In this document: in pieces, positions 46,722 through 56,233 of the stretch
Position numbering within the stretch: the first letter of the stretch is position 1
How the letters are laid out: each line of letters opens with the position of its first letter
NCBI GenBank assembly: GCA_963666945.2
Contig: CAXXRT010000007.1
Coordinates: forward strand, 1-60,103
Length of the DNA stretch: 60,103 nucleotides
Direction: 5' to 3'
Source of the DNA: G963666945 sp963666945
GTDB taxonomy: Bacteria; Bacteroidota; Bacteroidia; Bacteroidales; Marinifilaceae
Program-made: the position numbers and the translations under genes
Notes under the pieces: model-generated
Database searches by the model: none
Told to the model about the DNA's origin: nothing
Seen by the model: only the letters and a program-made list of their open reading frames with translations

Positions 46722-47528
46722 TTATCTTGCTACCGCCCTGTTGCTTGTCTTTAGGGAATAAGCAATAAAATAACCAAGGGCACCATTTGTAAAATTACTA
46801 TCCGGGTTTGCGGGCATCATGCCAAAAGGACTTGTCATACCTCCCCCTTTGTCGTCCGCAACAACATTGCGCAAGGATTTAAGGTAATTATACGAAACTT
46901 TATCTATACTCCAAAGCTCGCTATACACTATATTATTTTTATAAATATCTATATCCCTGAACTTATATTTTATTAAATCTCCGTTTACATACTCGTCACT
47001 AAAAAGGAATATCCCACCCTGGGTTTCACCCCTCACATTAGCCCTAAGCATAAGGTATGTGCCTTTCTCCTGAGGATCAAGAAACTCGCAATACATCCTG
47101 TAACCCCGTTTCTTGTTCTCCCACCATTCAAAATTTTCCTCCATTACATACACTGAATCTTTTTTTATGGGTTCCGGCATATAGGAAGTTGAAGAATAGG
47201 TCTGTCCATCAACGTTTACAGTCAGAGTATAATGCTTCCCACTTTGCCCCTTAATATATGAGGTAACATACATTCCCGGCTTAAACTCATTTAACACCTC
47301 CCTAAACCCCTTGTCCCCGGTAAGAATGACTTCTGCACCCTCAACAGGAGGACAGATAGTATCGTCGTAAAAACCAATACTTCTGGATATCTGCACATGG
47401 TGAATATTATTTTTATCGGAGAATGTTCCCTCTATCACAATACGTGATTCCGACTCGGACAGGTCGAGTTGAACCACCTCCTCACATCCGTAAACAATAA
47501 AAAGAAATATAACAAGAAAGTATCTCAT
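46722..47528 (-). CDS. DUF4249 lipoprotein paired with a TonB receptor
   Basis: A 268-residue exported lipoprotein: MRYFLVIFLFIVYGC gives a lipobox with Cys15. The following EEVVQLDL and RIVIEGTFSDKNNIHHVQISRS, then GAEVILTGD and ISRSIG-like strands, are DUF4249 features. These proteins occur next to FecA/CirA-type receptors in Bacteroidota, as here (23 bp from the receptor gene), and probably cap or assist it. Substrate unknown. Confidence 0.88.
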   Translation of the reverse strand: MRYFLVIFLFIVYGCEEVVQLDLSESESRIVIEGTFSDKNNIHHVQISRSIGFYDDTICPPVEGAEVILTGDKGFREVLNEFKPGMYVTSYIKGQSGKHYTLTVNVDGQTYSSTSYMPEPIKKDSVYVMEENFEWWENKKRGYRMYCEFLDPQEKGTYLMLRANVRGETQGGIFLFSDEYVNGDLIKYKFRDIDIYKNNIVYSELWSIDKVSYNYLKSLRNVVADDKGGGMTSPFGMMPANPDSNFTNGALGYFIAYSLKTSNRAVAR

Positions 47529-47551
47529 GCCATTACATTTATTTATTTGCT

Positions 47552-49873
47552 TTAAAATCTAAAATTCCATGTTACAGAAGGCACAACAGAAAAAAGACTA
47601 ATCTTGACTGCCTCGGTTGTTCCTTTTTCAGCTTTATTCTCCCTGAAATACATCATAAAAGCATTATCCCGTCCATAGGCATTGTACAAAGAAAAAGTCC
47701 ACCAGGATTGGTATTTACCAATGTTGCCAGGCCGGTAAACCAGCCCAAGATCAAGCCTGTGATAATCGGGCATTCTATCAGCATTCCGCTCGGCATAAAG
47801 ATTAACCATATTGCCGGCAAGTCTGTATTTTCCAGAGGGGAATGTTACTGCATCGCCGGTATAATACAACCAGTTAGCCGACAGCTCCAGCTTTTTATTC
47901 ATCTTAAACATGGCAACAACACTAAAATCGTGAGTCCTGTCCTGTCTTCCCGGGAACCAGGCCCCACCATTTATCTTCCCGAACTTCTTTTCAACCCTTG
48001 AAAGGGTATAAGCCACCCAGCCGTTAAAGTTTCCCTCGTTTTTTTTAAGCATAAACTCAACCCCATAAGCCCTGGCTTTTCCAAAAACAAACTCCCCATC
48101 TATATCTTCGTTCATAAATATATCGGCACCATTCTTATACTCTATCTGGTTGTACATATTCTTATAATATGTCTCAACGGAAGTTTCGAAAAGTCCGTTG
48201 GAATAATTCTTAAAATACCCTACGGAGAAAAGATCCGCCTTCTGAGGTTTCACCACCCTGCTCACCGGGTACCATATATCGAAAGGAGTCCCCCCTGCCG
48301 TATTTGAAACAAGATGCACATTCTGAATATTCCTTGAGAAACCTGCTTTTACAGAAGAAGACTCTCCCGTGCTGATATTCACCGAGAGTCGTGGCTCCAG
48401 CCCCCAATAATATTTTACTAATTCATTATCCTTATACTCTTTGGTATCCCTCTTATTCCCGTCACCATCGTAAAGACTATAAACCCCCTCGCCAAGAAGT
48501 CTGATATCCGAAAAACGTACACCTGCACTAATCTTCACTCTTTCACCCAGTCTGAAATCGTTGGACAGGTAAACAGAGGCCTCAACAGCCTCCCTGTCGA
48601 ACAGGCGTTTATCGTTCTCATCCTCCTTTTCCCCCTTAAAATCGACCTTACCGGGTAAGAATCCATGCCTTATGACATTGGCTCCAAATTTCACCGTATT
48701 GGAATAATTCAGGTAATACTGAAAATCGATCTTTAAATTCAGATCTTTTATACCGGATTCTATGGTAACACAATCATAGTCGTTATACTCAGTCATTTTA
48801 TAGTCGTAATTACTATATATAAATGTAGTGTTTAAAAAGAGTTTCTCTGAAAAAACATGATTCCAACGCAGGGTGAACATCTTATTACCCCAGTCAATAT
48901 TCATAGTTTTGTTATACTCAAAGACATCCCTTCCAATATAACCGGAAAGAAACAGGCGATCTTTGGAAGATAGTTTACAGTTGGACTTAATATTCAGATC
49001 GTAGAAATAAAGACCGGTATTATTAATGTTCTCATCCGGAGAAAGCTTTAAGAACAAATCGGCATATGTCCTGCGGCCAGAAACCATTAAACTACCCATT
49101 TGATTGGAAAAAGGAAATTCCAGGGTTAATCTGGAGGCAATAGCCCCTATACCACCCGAGCCAGACAGGCTTTTGTTGTTACCATTCTTCATCTTTATAT
49201 CCAATACAGAAGATAGTCGTCCCCCATATTCTGCCGGAGCTATCCCCTTGATAAGCCTGGCATCTTTTATGGCATCGTTGTTAAAAATGGAAAAGAACCC
49301 CATTAAATGAGAAGCATTGTAAACGGGCGCCTCATCAAGAAGAATAAGATTCTGGTCGTTTGTCCCCCCCCGCACATAAAAGCCATTGATTCCCTCACCT
49401 GCAGGCTTAACACCCGGCATAAGCTGCAGTGTTTTTAGTAAATCCTGCTCGCCAAACAACACAGGAACCGTTTTAACATCGTTAATTGTAAGCCTGTTGG
49501 TGCCCATCTCAAAGGATTGTAATCGTTTCTTTGCGCTATGGGCAACAATCCTGACTTCCTCGAGAATATCCGTTTTTACATCCAGCTCTATATTCCACCT
49601 AACACTGTTTTTAATATCGAATTTCCTTGTTTTCTTCATATACCCGACATAGCTGACCTCTATTGTATATTTCCCTGAAGGTAGGGAAAGGGAATAGTAC
49701 CCATAATTATTGGAAGAGCATCCCACGGACGATCCGGACACCCTTATGGTTGCACCTATAAGTTCTTCCCCTGTTGCAGAATCCCTCACAAAACCGCTAA
49801 TGACACATAGCTTTTCTGCATGCAAAGAAATCAGGGTAAAACAAAAGAAAAAACATAATATAAATCGATGCAT
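47552..49873 (-). CDS. TonB-dependent outer-membrane receptor
   Basis: A 773-residue receptor. A signal peptide (1-20) is followed by a carboxypeptidase-regulatory-like domain (about 25-105, ISGFVRDSATGEELIGATI), a plug domain (120-230, with GFYVRGGTNDQNLILLDEAPVYN) and a 22-strand-type barrel ending in VPSVTWNFRF with terminal Phe. It lacks a SusD partner but has a DUF4249 lipoprotein downstream, so it is more likely a metal-chelate or peptide importer than a glycan one. Probably energised by the TonB proteins nearby. Confidence 0.93.
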   Translation of the reverse strand: MHRFILCFFFCFTLISLHAEKLCVISGFVRDSATGEELIGATIRVSGSSVGCSSNNYGYYSLSLPSGKYTIEVSYVGYMKKTRKFDIKNSVRWNIELDVKTDILEEVRIVAHSAKKRLQSFEMGTNRLTINDVKTVPVLFGEQDLLKTLQLMPGVKPAGEGINGFYVRGGTNDQNLILLDEAPVYNASHLMGFFSIFNNDAIKDARLIKGIAPAEYGGRLSSVLDIKMKNGNNKSLSGSGGIGAIASRLTLEFPFSNQMGSLMVSGRRTYADLFLKLSPDENINNTGLYFYDLNIKSNCKLSSKDRLFLSGYIGRDVFEYNKTMNIDWGNKMFTLRWNHVFSEKLFLNTTFIYSNYDYKMTEYNDYDCVTIESGIKDLNLKIDFQYYLNYSNTVKFGANVIRHGFLPGKVDFKGEKEDENDKRLFDREAVEASVYLSNDFRLGERVKISAGVRFSDIRLLGEGVYSLYDGDGNKRDTKEYKDNELVKYYWGLEPRLSVNISTGESSSVKAGFSRNIQNVHLVSNTAGGTPFDIWYPVSRVVKPQKADLFSVGYFKNYSNGLFETSVETYYKNMYNQIEYKNGADIFMNEDIDGEFVFGKARAYGVEFMLKKNEGNFNGWVAYTLSRVEKKFGKINGGAWFPGRQDRTHDFSVVAMFKMNKKLELSANWLYYTGDAVTFPSGKYRLAGNMVNLYAERNADRMPDYHRLDLGLVYRPGNIGKYQSWWTFSLYNAYGRDNAFMMYFRENKAEKGTTEAVKISLFSVVPSVTWNFRF

Positions 49874-50137
49874 ATGTTAATAATTAATAAGAGAAACAGG
49901 GTCTGGAATACAAATATAGCATACTAAAATTAAACGCTACTATAGATTGAATAATTAAAAATAACATTTTTAAAACATTATTTTATTGAATTTTAAATAA
50001 ATATGTAACCATTTTGAAACAACATCTGTATAAGTTTGTGTAGTGTCTTTGATACCTCACCAATATACCACACAACGCAAGGACACTGGTTTTTTTCATA
50101 ATTTTGTAGTGTTTAGATTAAAAAAGCATTTGTAACC
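49874..50137 (+). other. Intergenic region with an orphan hairpin; possible small RNA
   Basis: Between the leftward receptor gene and rightward folB. No ORF, but plus-strand terminator-like hairpins occur at 50042-50096 and 50138-50164 with no plus-strand gene upstream, so a short transcript may be made here. Confidence 0.35.
50042..50096 (+). terminator. Hairpin with T tract, orphan
   Basis: AGTGTCTTTG pairs with CAAGGACACT (one wobble) around a 26-base loop, followed by GGTTTTTTT. Confidence 0.5.
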
Positions 50138-50164
50138 AAAAAGCCGGCGCCCACCGGCTTTTGC
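50138..50164 (+). terminator. Strong GC-rich terminator upstream of folB
   Basis: AAAAGCCGG and CCGGCTTTT form a 9-bp perfect stem with a 6-base loop. It works in both directions, but no gene ends here on the plus strand. Confidence 0.75.
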
Positions 50165-50261
50165 TTTTATATATTTTTTTACTTTTGTCTTCAAAATAAA
50201 CAGTCCCCGCAATTACTGGGTAGTATTTGTTCATTTATAAAAACAAAAAAACTTAAGACCA

Positions 50262-50615
50262 ATGACTGATTGTATAGAAATAGAAGGGATGGAATTCTAT
50301 GCCTACCACGGATGTTATGAAACAGAGCGTATAGTGGGCAATAAATTTCTTGTAGACGCATATATTGAAGCAGACTGCATACCAGCATCGGAAACCGACG
50401 ACATAAATAAAGCCGTTAACTACCAGAGAGCCTATGAATTAATAAAAGAAGAGATGCACATTAAATCACATCTTCTTGAAAACGTATGCAAAAGAATACT
50501 GGATACTTTATATGCTAATTTCGAGGGTATAAAAATGGCAAGAGTAAAAGTTTCAAAACTTAATCCTCCTATGGGTGGTAAAATAGATAAAGTTAGTGTA
50601 ACTTTATGCAGATAA
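50262..50615 (+). CDS. folB: Dihydroneopterin aldolase
   Basis: Folate pathway enzyme that converts 7,8-dihydroneopterin to 6-hydroxymethyl-dihydropterin and glycolaldehyde. 117 residues, full family length. IEIEGMEFYAYHGCYETER contains the conserved FYAYHG(C)xxxE block, with VNYQRAYELIK, the HLLENVCKRI helix and the KLNPPMGGKIDKVSV end with its catalytic Lys. Start MTDCIEIEG. Confidence 0.95.
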   Translation: MTDCIEIEGMEFYAYHGCYETERIVGNKFLVDAYIEADCIPASETDDINKAVNYQRAYELIKEEMHIKSHLLENVCKRILDTLYANFEGIKMARVKVSKLNPPMGGKIDKVSVTLCR

Positions 50616-50623
50616 ACTAATAT

Positions 50624-52541
50624 ATGCTTGAGATACATGGGAACAAAGTACAAAACACATTATTAACAACAGCAACGAGCACTGCTTTTGAAATAGCGGA
50701 AACAATAAATAAATATATCGACAACATTGCTCTTAATAAATCCCATGTAAAATCAATACTTAAAGAAAATAAGGAACTAATAAAGGAATCGTTAATCTTT
50801 ATTGACCACATCTACGATACGCTTAAAGACTCTGAACTGATTGCATTACTGACAGACAGGGAAGGCAACGTACTACATATTTCTGATTTTACCCGCAAGA
50901 ATAATTCTATCTCGAAAATAATTCAGATTGGATTATCGCTGAACGAGGATAACATAGGGACAAATGCTATTGGCATTGCCTTGAACGAAGATATAGCCTT
51001 ACAGGTAAACGGAGACGAGCACTTTGCAAAAATACTGAAAAGTCATTCAACAACGGCAGCCCCCATTCATTCAAACAATGGTGACATTATTGGGTGTTTT
51101 GGTTTTATTGGCAAAAAAGACTATGCACATATCCATACCCTTGGACTTGCAATTTCTACCACTAAAGCAATTGAGAATCACCTGACCCACACCATGGTCA
51201 GTCAACAACTTAACGCTGCAAATTACTACACATTCGCCATAATGAATTCCTTGAAATTTGGTGTAATAGCGGTAAATCTTGAAGGAGATATTCAATATGC
51301 AAACAATTTTGCCTGCCAGGTATTAAATATCAGAAGAAAAGAGCTTCTAAAAATACCTGTATCGGAACTTATCAATAGCTGGGACAATATTGCAGGACAT
51401 ATTATAAACAACGAGAAATTCCTTAATGAAGAGACCAACTTCTCTATTAAGAAAAGAAAAGAGAAATTCAACTTAAGTGTTTTCCCTATATACGACGAGA
51501 AAAACAATCTTATAGGCATGGTTAACTCCATAAGAGAAATGGACAAGGTCTATCAGATGATAAACAAATATACGGGTGGTAATGCCAGATTTACTTTCGA
51601 CGACATTATTGCACAGAGCAAATCCATGAAAAGTATTATTTCCTTTTGTAAGAAAGTAGCAAACAGTCCTTCTACTGTACTTATCGAGGGGGATAGCGGT
51701 ACCGGCAAGGAAGTACTTGCCCAGGCTATCCATAATTACAGCTCGAGAAAAGACTCCGGCTTTGTAGCAATTAACTGTGCTGCCATCCCGGAGACTCTTA
51801 TTGAAAGCGAGCTGTTTGGATACGACGAAGGTGCATTCACCGATGCCAAAAAAGGTGGTCGTCCGGGAAAATTCGAGCTGGCAAACGGGGGAACACTTTT
51901 TCTTGACGAGATTGGGGATATGAAGCCTGATATGCAGGTCAAGCTGCTCAGGGCCATACAGGAAGGCTCAATAACAAGGGTTGGGGGAGACAAAGTTATC
52001 CCTGTTGACGTAAGAATAATTGCAGCAACAAACAAGAATCTTAAGGAAGAGGTAGAAAACGGTAATTTCAGGCTCGATTTATATTACAGACTGAATGTAA
52101 TACCTGTAAGCATACCTCCTTTAAGAGAGAGAAAAGAAGATATTCCTTCCCTGATTAAGCATTTCTTAAACAAAAAAGCTAAACAGCTAAGAAAAAACAA
52201 ACCCAATCTTAAATACAGAACTCTTCAGGATCTGCTGGATTATGACTGGCCCGGCAATATCAGGGAACTGGAAAACCATATAGAAAAGATAGTCAATTTC
52301 AACGGAGAATACCCCTTGACTAAAAAAAGTCCGGAAGAAATAGAAGAGTTACACTCAAACAACAACAATTCTTCTCCTGTAGGATATATTACCTTTACTT
52401 TGGATGAGATGGAGAGAAAAACCATTGTCAGAACCCTGAAGCTTATGAATGGAAATATATCAAAAAACAGCAAAAACACTGGGAGTTGGCAGGAACACCC
52501 TATATGCAAAACTTAAGAAATATAAAATTGTCATAAATTAG
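50624..52541 (+). CDS. Sigma-54-dependent transcriptional activator (GAF-PAS-AAA-Fis), frameshifted near the C-terminus
   Basis: An AcoR-type enhancer-binding protein. GAF domain at about 75-190 (GTNAIGIALNEDIALQVNG), PAS at about 200-300, AAA+ at about 325-560 with Walker A GDSGTGKE near 355, the GAFTDA sigma-54 contact loop and Walker B GGTLFLDEIGD, and a Fis-type HTH at the end. An extra A in the run near 52455 makes the frame end early at 52516; removing it gives a C-terminus AKTLGVGRNTLYAKLKK, ending at 52541. Its probable target is the hydrogenase operon beginning 276 bp downstream. Confidence 0.88.
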
Positions 52542-52546
52542 AACAC

Positions 52547-52597
52547 TGTTCTATATGTGAACAGCATTAAAATCCCTATTTGTTCATTAAACGAACA
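52547..52597 (+). promoter_or_regulatory. Two TGTTC-N7-GAACA palindromes (candidate enhancer sites)
   Basis: Perfect inverted repeats at 52547-52563 and 52581-52597, centres 34 bp apart, immediately after the activator gene and about 170-220 bp upstream of the sigma-54-like promoter. The same GAACA/TGTTC half-sites also abut at 52541-52551. Spacing and position fit upstream activator binding. Confidence 0.6.
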
Positions 52598-52764
52598 CTT
52601 TATTGCCATAGCCTTACAATTGCTGAATAATCACACTTTTCAAGACAATAACACAGGCTTAAAATCACCTTTCGCGCATTTCCTCTCAATAAGTCATTTT
52701 TTACCATAAAGACAGGCTTAAGCAATCTTAGATAAACACCTCTGTGTTTGTATATTACATCTTT

Positions 52765-52780
52765 TGGCACAGTCTTTGGT
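52765..52780 (+). promoter_or_regulatory. Sigma-54-type promoter of the hydrogenase operon
   Basis: TGGCAC, 5 bases, TTGG matches the -24/-12 consensus TGGCAC-N5-TTGC except for the last base. It places the transcript start about 25 bases before the first ATG (52817). The gene for the predicted activator is next upstream. Confidence 0.6.
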
Positions 52781-52816
52781 ATATATAAGACAAACAGTTA
52801 ATACAGCAGCAAGGAA

Positions 52817-53071
52817 ATGAATACAAAGAAAGACGTTATACAGATTTGCCTTGGAAGCTCCTGCTTCAGTAGGGGAAATACCAGGAATCTGGAAGTTGTA
52901 AAAGCATATATAGAGGAGAATGATCTTTCTGCAGAAATAGATCTTAAGGGTCATTTGTGTTCCAATTCATGCAATCGTGGCCCGATAATAAAAATAAACG
53001 AGAACGTTTATGAAGGTGTCACAGAGTCCAGTCTTATAAAAATTCTTGATTCACATTTTATAAAGCAATGA
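52817..53071 (+). CDS. Thioredoxin-like [2Fe-2S] ferredoxin (NuoE-like)
   Basis: An 84-residue protein with ICLGSSCFSRGN and LCSNSCNRGP, the two Cys pairs of the thioredoxin-like [2Fe-2S] fold found in NuoE/HymA. It lacks the N-terminal helical part of NuoE. It probably passes electrons to or from the sensory hydrogenase that follows with a 4-base overlap. AAGGA before the ATG is a usable ribosome binding site. Confidence 0.88.
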   Translation: MNTKKDVIQICLGSSCFSRGNTRNLEVVKAYIEENDLSAEIDLKGHLCSNSCNRGPIIKINENVYEGVTESSLIKILDSHFIKQ

Positions 53072-54770
53072 ATTTAAGACCAATATATACAGAGCCCAAC
53101 GATTGCAGAGACTGTTACAAATGCATCAGGGAATGTCCGGTAAAAGCCATACAGGTAGTAAACAACATGGCTTCAATAGACGAAGACAAATGTATCTACT
53201 GCGGACATTGTGTAAATATATGTCCCGCCGGGGCAAAAAAAATACGGGACGGGATAAGCAGGGCAAAATTCACACTAAGCAGCAACAAGAAAGTCATTGC
53301 ATCACTAGCCCCCTCGTATGTTTCAGAGTTCTCAGATGTTCCATATAAACAACTTATATCAGCTATTAAAGAATTAGGTTTTTACGGAGTATCTGAGACC
53401 GCTCTGGGCGCAGACGAGGTATCCGTGCAAATAGAAAAGTATCTTTCTACAAGCAAGCCCGGATTCCACATCTCATCGGCCTGCCCGGTAGTAGTAGAGC
53501 TGATAAAGAAAAATTATCCACAGCACACTAACACAATAACACCATACATGTCCCCCATGCTAGCGCATGCAAAAATATTAAAGAAGATTTATGGGGACGA
53601 CATCAGGATAGTCTTTATAGGGCCATGCATAGGCAAGAAACTTGAGGCTGACGAATTCAGCAATCTTGTTGATGTAGTCATAAGTTTCAGGGATCTTCAG
53701 AAATGGTTTGAAAGGGGAAAAAATATATCCTGAAGATTATAAAGAAAAAAATGAGGAATTTATTCCTCACAAGGCACACAGAGGCTCTCTCTATCCTATC
53801 GATGGTGGAATGATAAACAGCATAAAGGATAGCGCGAGCGCAACAGACTCTAAATTTATGTCATTCTCCGGAATAAGCAACATTAAAGAGATATTGGATG
53901 ATATGGACAGTAATAATCCTGATCAGAATATTTTTCTTGAACTGCTTGCATGTAACGGGGGGTGCATAAACGGGCCTGCAAGACTTAAGCATAGGTCTGA
54001 GGCAAAGAAAAGATTTGACGTAATAACACACACTGACAACACTGATATATACGAGACAAACAACATTGATTTACGCAGATCGTTCCCTGAGCCAACTATT
54101 GTAGCCGCAAAAAAATATTCAGAGGAGGATATTAAATTTTCTCTCAGCCTTGTGGGCAAACAAACCGAACAGGATGAACTGAATTGCAGCGGGTGTGGTT
54201 ACGATAGTTGCAGGGATTTTGCCATCGCCATGCTGGATGGAAGAGCAGAAAAGAATATGTGCGTTAGCTATATGAGAAAAGTTGCACAGAATAAAGCTAC
54301 CGTTCTTCTCCAGAAAATACCATCGGGAGTTGTGATTGTTGATCACGAACTAAAGGTAGTGGGAAATGAATATAGCATTTGCGAAAATGCTTGGATCAGA
54401 AACAGTTTCCGTATTTCAGGCATCGCCCGGGATGGAGGGCGCAGACCTTACCAAGCTGACTGATCTTTATAAATATTTCACAACATGTTTATCTGTAGGT
54501 AAGGAAATATACGGAAAAGATGTTGAGGATAACGGAAGACTGTTCCAACTATCCATATTCAATATCCAGCCACATAAGATTGTTTGTGGAATAATACAAA
54601 ACAGACAACACCCTGAGGTAAAAAAGGAAATTGTAATAAACCGTACAAGAGAGGTTATAAAAAGAAATATGGAGACTGTCCAGCATATAGCATACCTTTT
54701 AGGGGAAAATGCGGCATACACAGACTCCATGCTGAACTCAATAATTGACACACAAAAGGAAGAAGAATAA
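53068..54770 (+). pseudogene. Sensory [FeFe]-hydrogenase with FeS and PAS-like domains (HydS-type), frameshifted
   Basis: A group C-type sensory hydrogenase. Two [4Fe-4S] motifs (C13, C16, C19, C23 and C42-C52), then the H-cluster domain. L1 reads SSACPVV, where the proton-transfer Cys of TSCCP is Ala as in Thermotoga HydS; L2 is GPCIGKK; L3 is ACNGGCINGP. A small FeS domain with CSGCGYDSC (about 375) and a PAS-like region follow. Extra G residues near 53715 and 54362 split it into three frames; without them it is one chain of about 566 residues. Such proteins act as H2 or redox sensors. A phosphatase gene follows immediately. Confidence 0.85.
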
Positions 54771-54771
54771 A

Positions 54772-55956
54772 ATGCAACTGCCCAACTACAACATAGAAAT
54801 AGAATATTACCAAAAGAATAAATTTGGTAATCATGTCTGTGGTGATCATTTTGTATCTAAAAAGGTACAGAATGAAAACAGGGCTATAGCAGTATTGTCC
54901 GATGGTCTGGGCAGTGGAATAAAGGCCAGTGTACTTGCCTCAATGACGGCATCTATGGCTCTTCATTTCACATTAAAGCACGAACCAATTGTAAGGACTG
55001 CCAAGACAATAATGGCAACTCTTCCTGAGGATAAGTACAGAAAAATCAGTTATGCTACCTTCTCTATTCTGGATATAAATAATTTTGGAGAGGCGAAAGT
55101 TATTGAATACGACAACCCTCCTTTCCTGATAATAAGGAACCAGAAATTATTTGTACCGGAAAAAGAACTGATAGTTCTTAAAAGAGAGAAGCTCAGTGAT
55201 GCAAGAATGTATGTATCCAATTTCAATATCAAGAAAGAAGACAGAATAATCTTCTACTCCGACGGAGTAAGTCAATCGGGAATGGGTTCTCCCAATATGC
55301 CCTTCGGCTGGAACGAACAGGTAGTTGATTTTGTCATAGACATAATAAAGAGGGAGCCATACATATCGGCTAAATCACTTGCCCAAAAGATAGTAAACAA
55401 AGCAGAAAGAAATGATGGATTAAAACTTAAAGACGACACCACATGCAACGTTATTTATGTAAGAAATCCCAGAAATCTGTTGCTTTGTAGCGGGCCTCCG
55501 TTTGATGAAGAAAGAGACGCCCAGCTTGCGGACATTGTAAAGGATTTCAATGGCAAAAGAATTATCTGCGGGGGAACAACATCGTCGATAATCTCCAGAG
55601 AGCTAAAACTTCCAATAGAGGTAGGGTTGATGAGTCCGGATCCTTCTATCCCTCCAGCATCAAAGATGGCTGGGATAGATCTGGTAACAGAAGGGATATT
55701 AACAATAGGTAAAGTTGCCGAGCTACTGGAGAAAACCGACTACAAGGGCATAAACGAGAAAGGACCTGCGGCAGATATTGTAAGGCTGCTGTTGGGAAGT
55801 GATAAAATAACCTTTATGGTAGGAACAAGAATCAATAATGCCCATCAGGATCCAAATCTTCCTGTTGAGCTTGAGATAAGACGCATAGTCATTAAGAAGA
55901 TCAAAAACATGTTGGAAGACAAGTTTTTAAAAGAAGTTGAATTAGTCTTTATTTAA
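54772..55956 (+). CDS. SpoIIE-type (PP2C-like) serine phosphatase of the hydrogenase operon
   Basis: A 394-residue protein. LSDGLGSGIKAS and YSDGVSQSG hold the Asp residues that bind metal in PP2C/SpoIIE phosphatases. The C-terminal 130 residues (RIICGGTTSSIISREL) form an extra domain seen in phosphatases linked to [FeFe]-hydrogenases. The start ATG is 1 base after the sensor stop, so coupling is tight. It likely dephosphorylates an anti-sigma-antagonist-type or related target in response to H2. Confidence 0.88.
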   Translation: MQLPNYNIEIEYYQKNKFGNHVCGDHFVSKKVQNENRAIAVLSDGLGSGIKASVLASMTASMALHFTLKHEPIVRTAKTIMATLPEDKYRKISYATFSILDINNFGEAKVIEYDNPPFLIIRNQKLFVPEKELIVLKREKLSDARMYVSNFNIKKEDRIIFYSDGVSQSGMGSPNMPFGWNEQVVDFVIDIIKREPYISAKSLAQKIVNKAERNDGLKLKDDTTCNVIYVRNPRNLLLCSGPPFDEERDAQLADIVKDFNGKRIICGGTTSSIISRELKLPIEVGLMSPDPSIPPASKMAGIDLVTEGILTIGKVAELLEKTDYKGINEKGPAADIVRLLLGSDKITFMVGTRINNAHQDPNLPVELEIRRIVIKKIKNMLEDKFLKEVELVFI

Positions 55957-55966
55957 AAATTAAAAA

Positions 55967-56233
55967 ATGGAAGAGAAAATAGAAATAAAGATTTGTGTTG
56001 GAACTCTTTGCTATATTATGGGCAATGCAGAACTTCAACTATTACAGGAAAAGCTCCCTCAGCAATTCAAAGACAGGGTGAAAATAAGTACTTCCACTTG
56101 TCTGAACCATTGTTATGATCTTAAAGACAAAAAACCTCCCTTTGTTGAAATAAACGGAGAAATAGTAGCACAGGCAAGTACAAGTAAAGTCATTAATATA
56201 TTAAAAGAGAAATACAAAAATGGCATACAATAA
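55967..56233 (+). CDS. Thioredoxin-like [2Fe-2S] ferredoxin
   Basis: An 88-residue paralogue of the 52817 product: ICVGTLCYIMGNA and TSTCLNHCYDLKDKKPPF supply the four Cys ligands. It overlaps the next gene by 14 bases, supporting a shared complex with the hydrogenase. Confidence 0.87.
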   Translation: MEEKIEIKICVGTLCYIMGNAELQLLQEKLPQQFKDRVKISTSTCLNHCYDLKDKKPPFVEINGEIVAQASTSKVINILKEKYKNGIQ

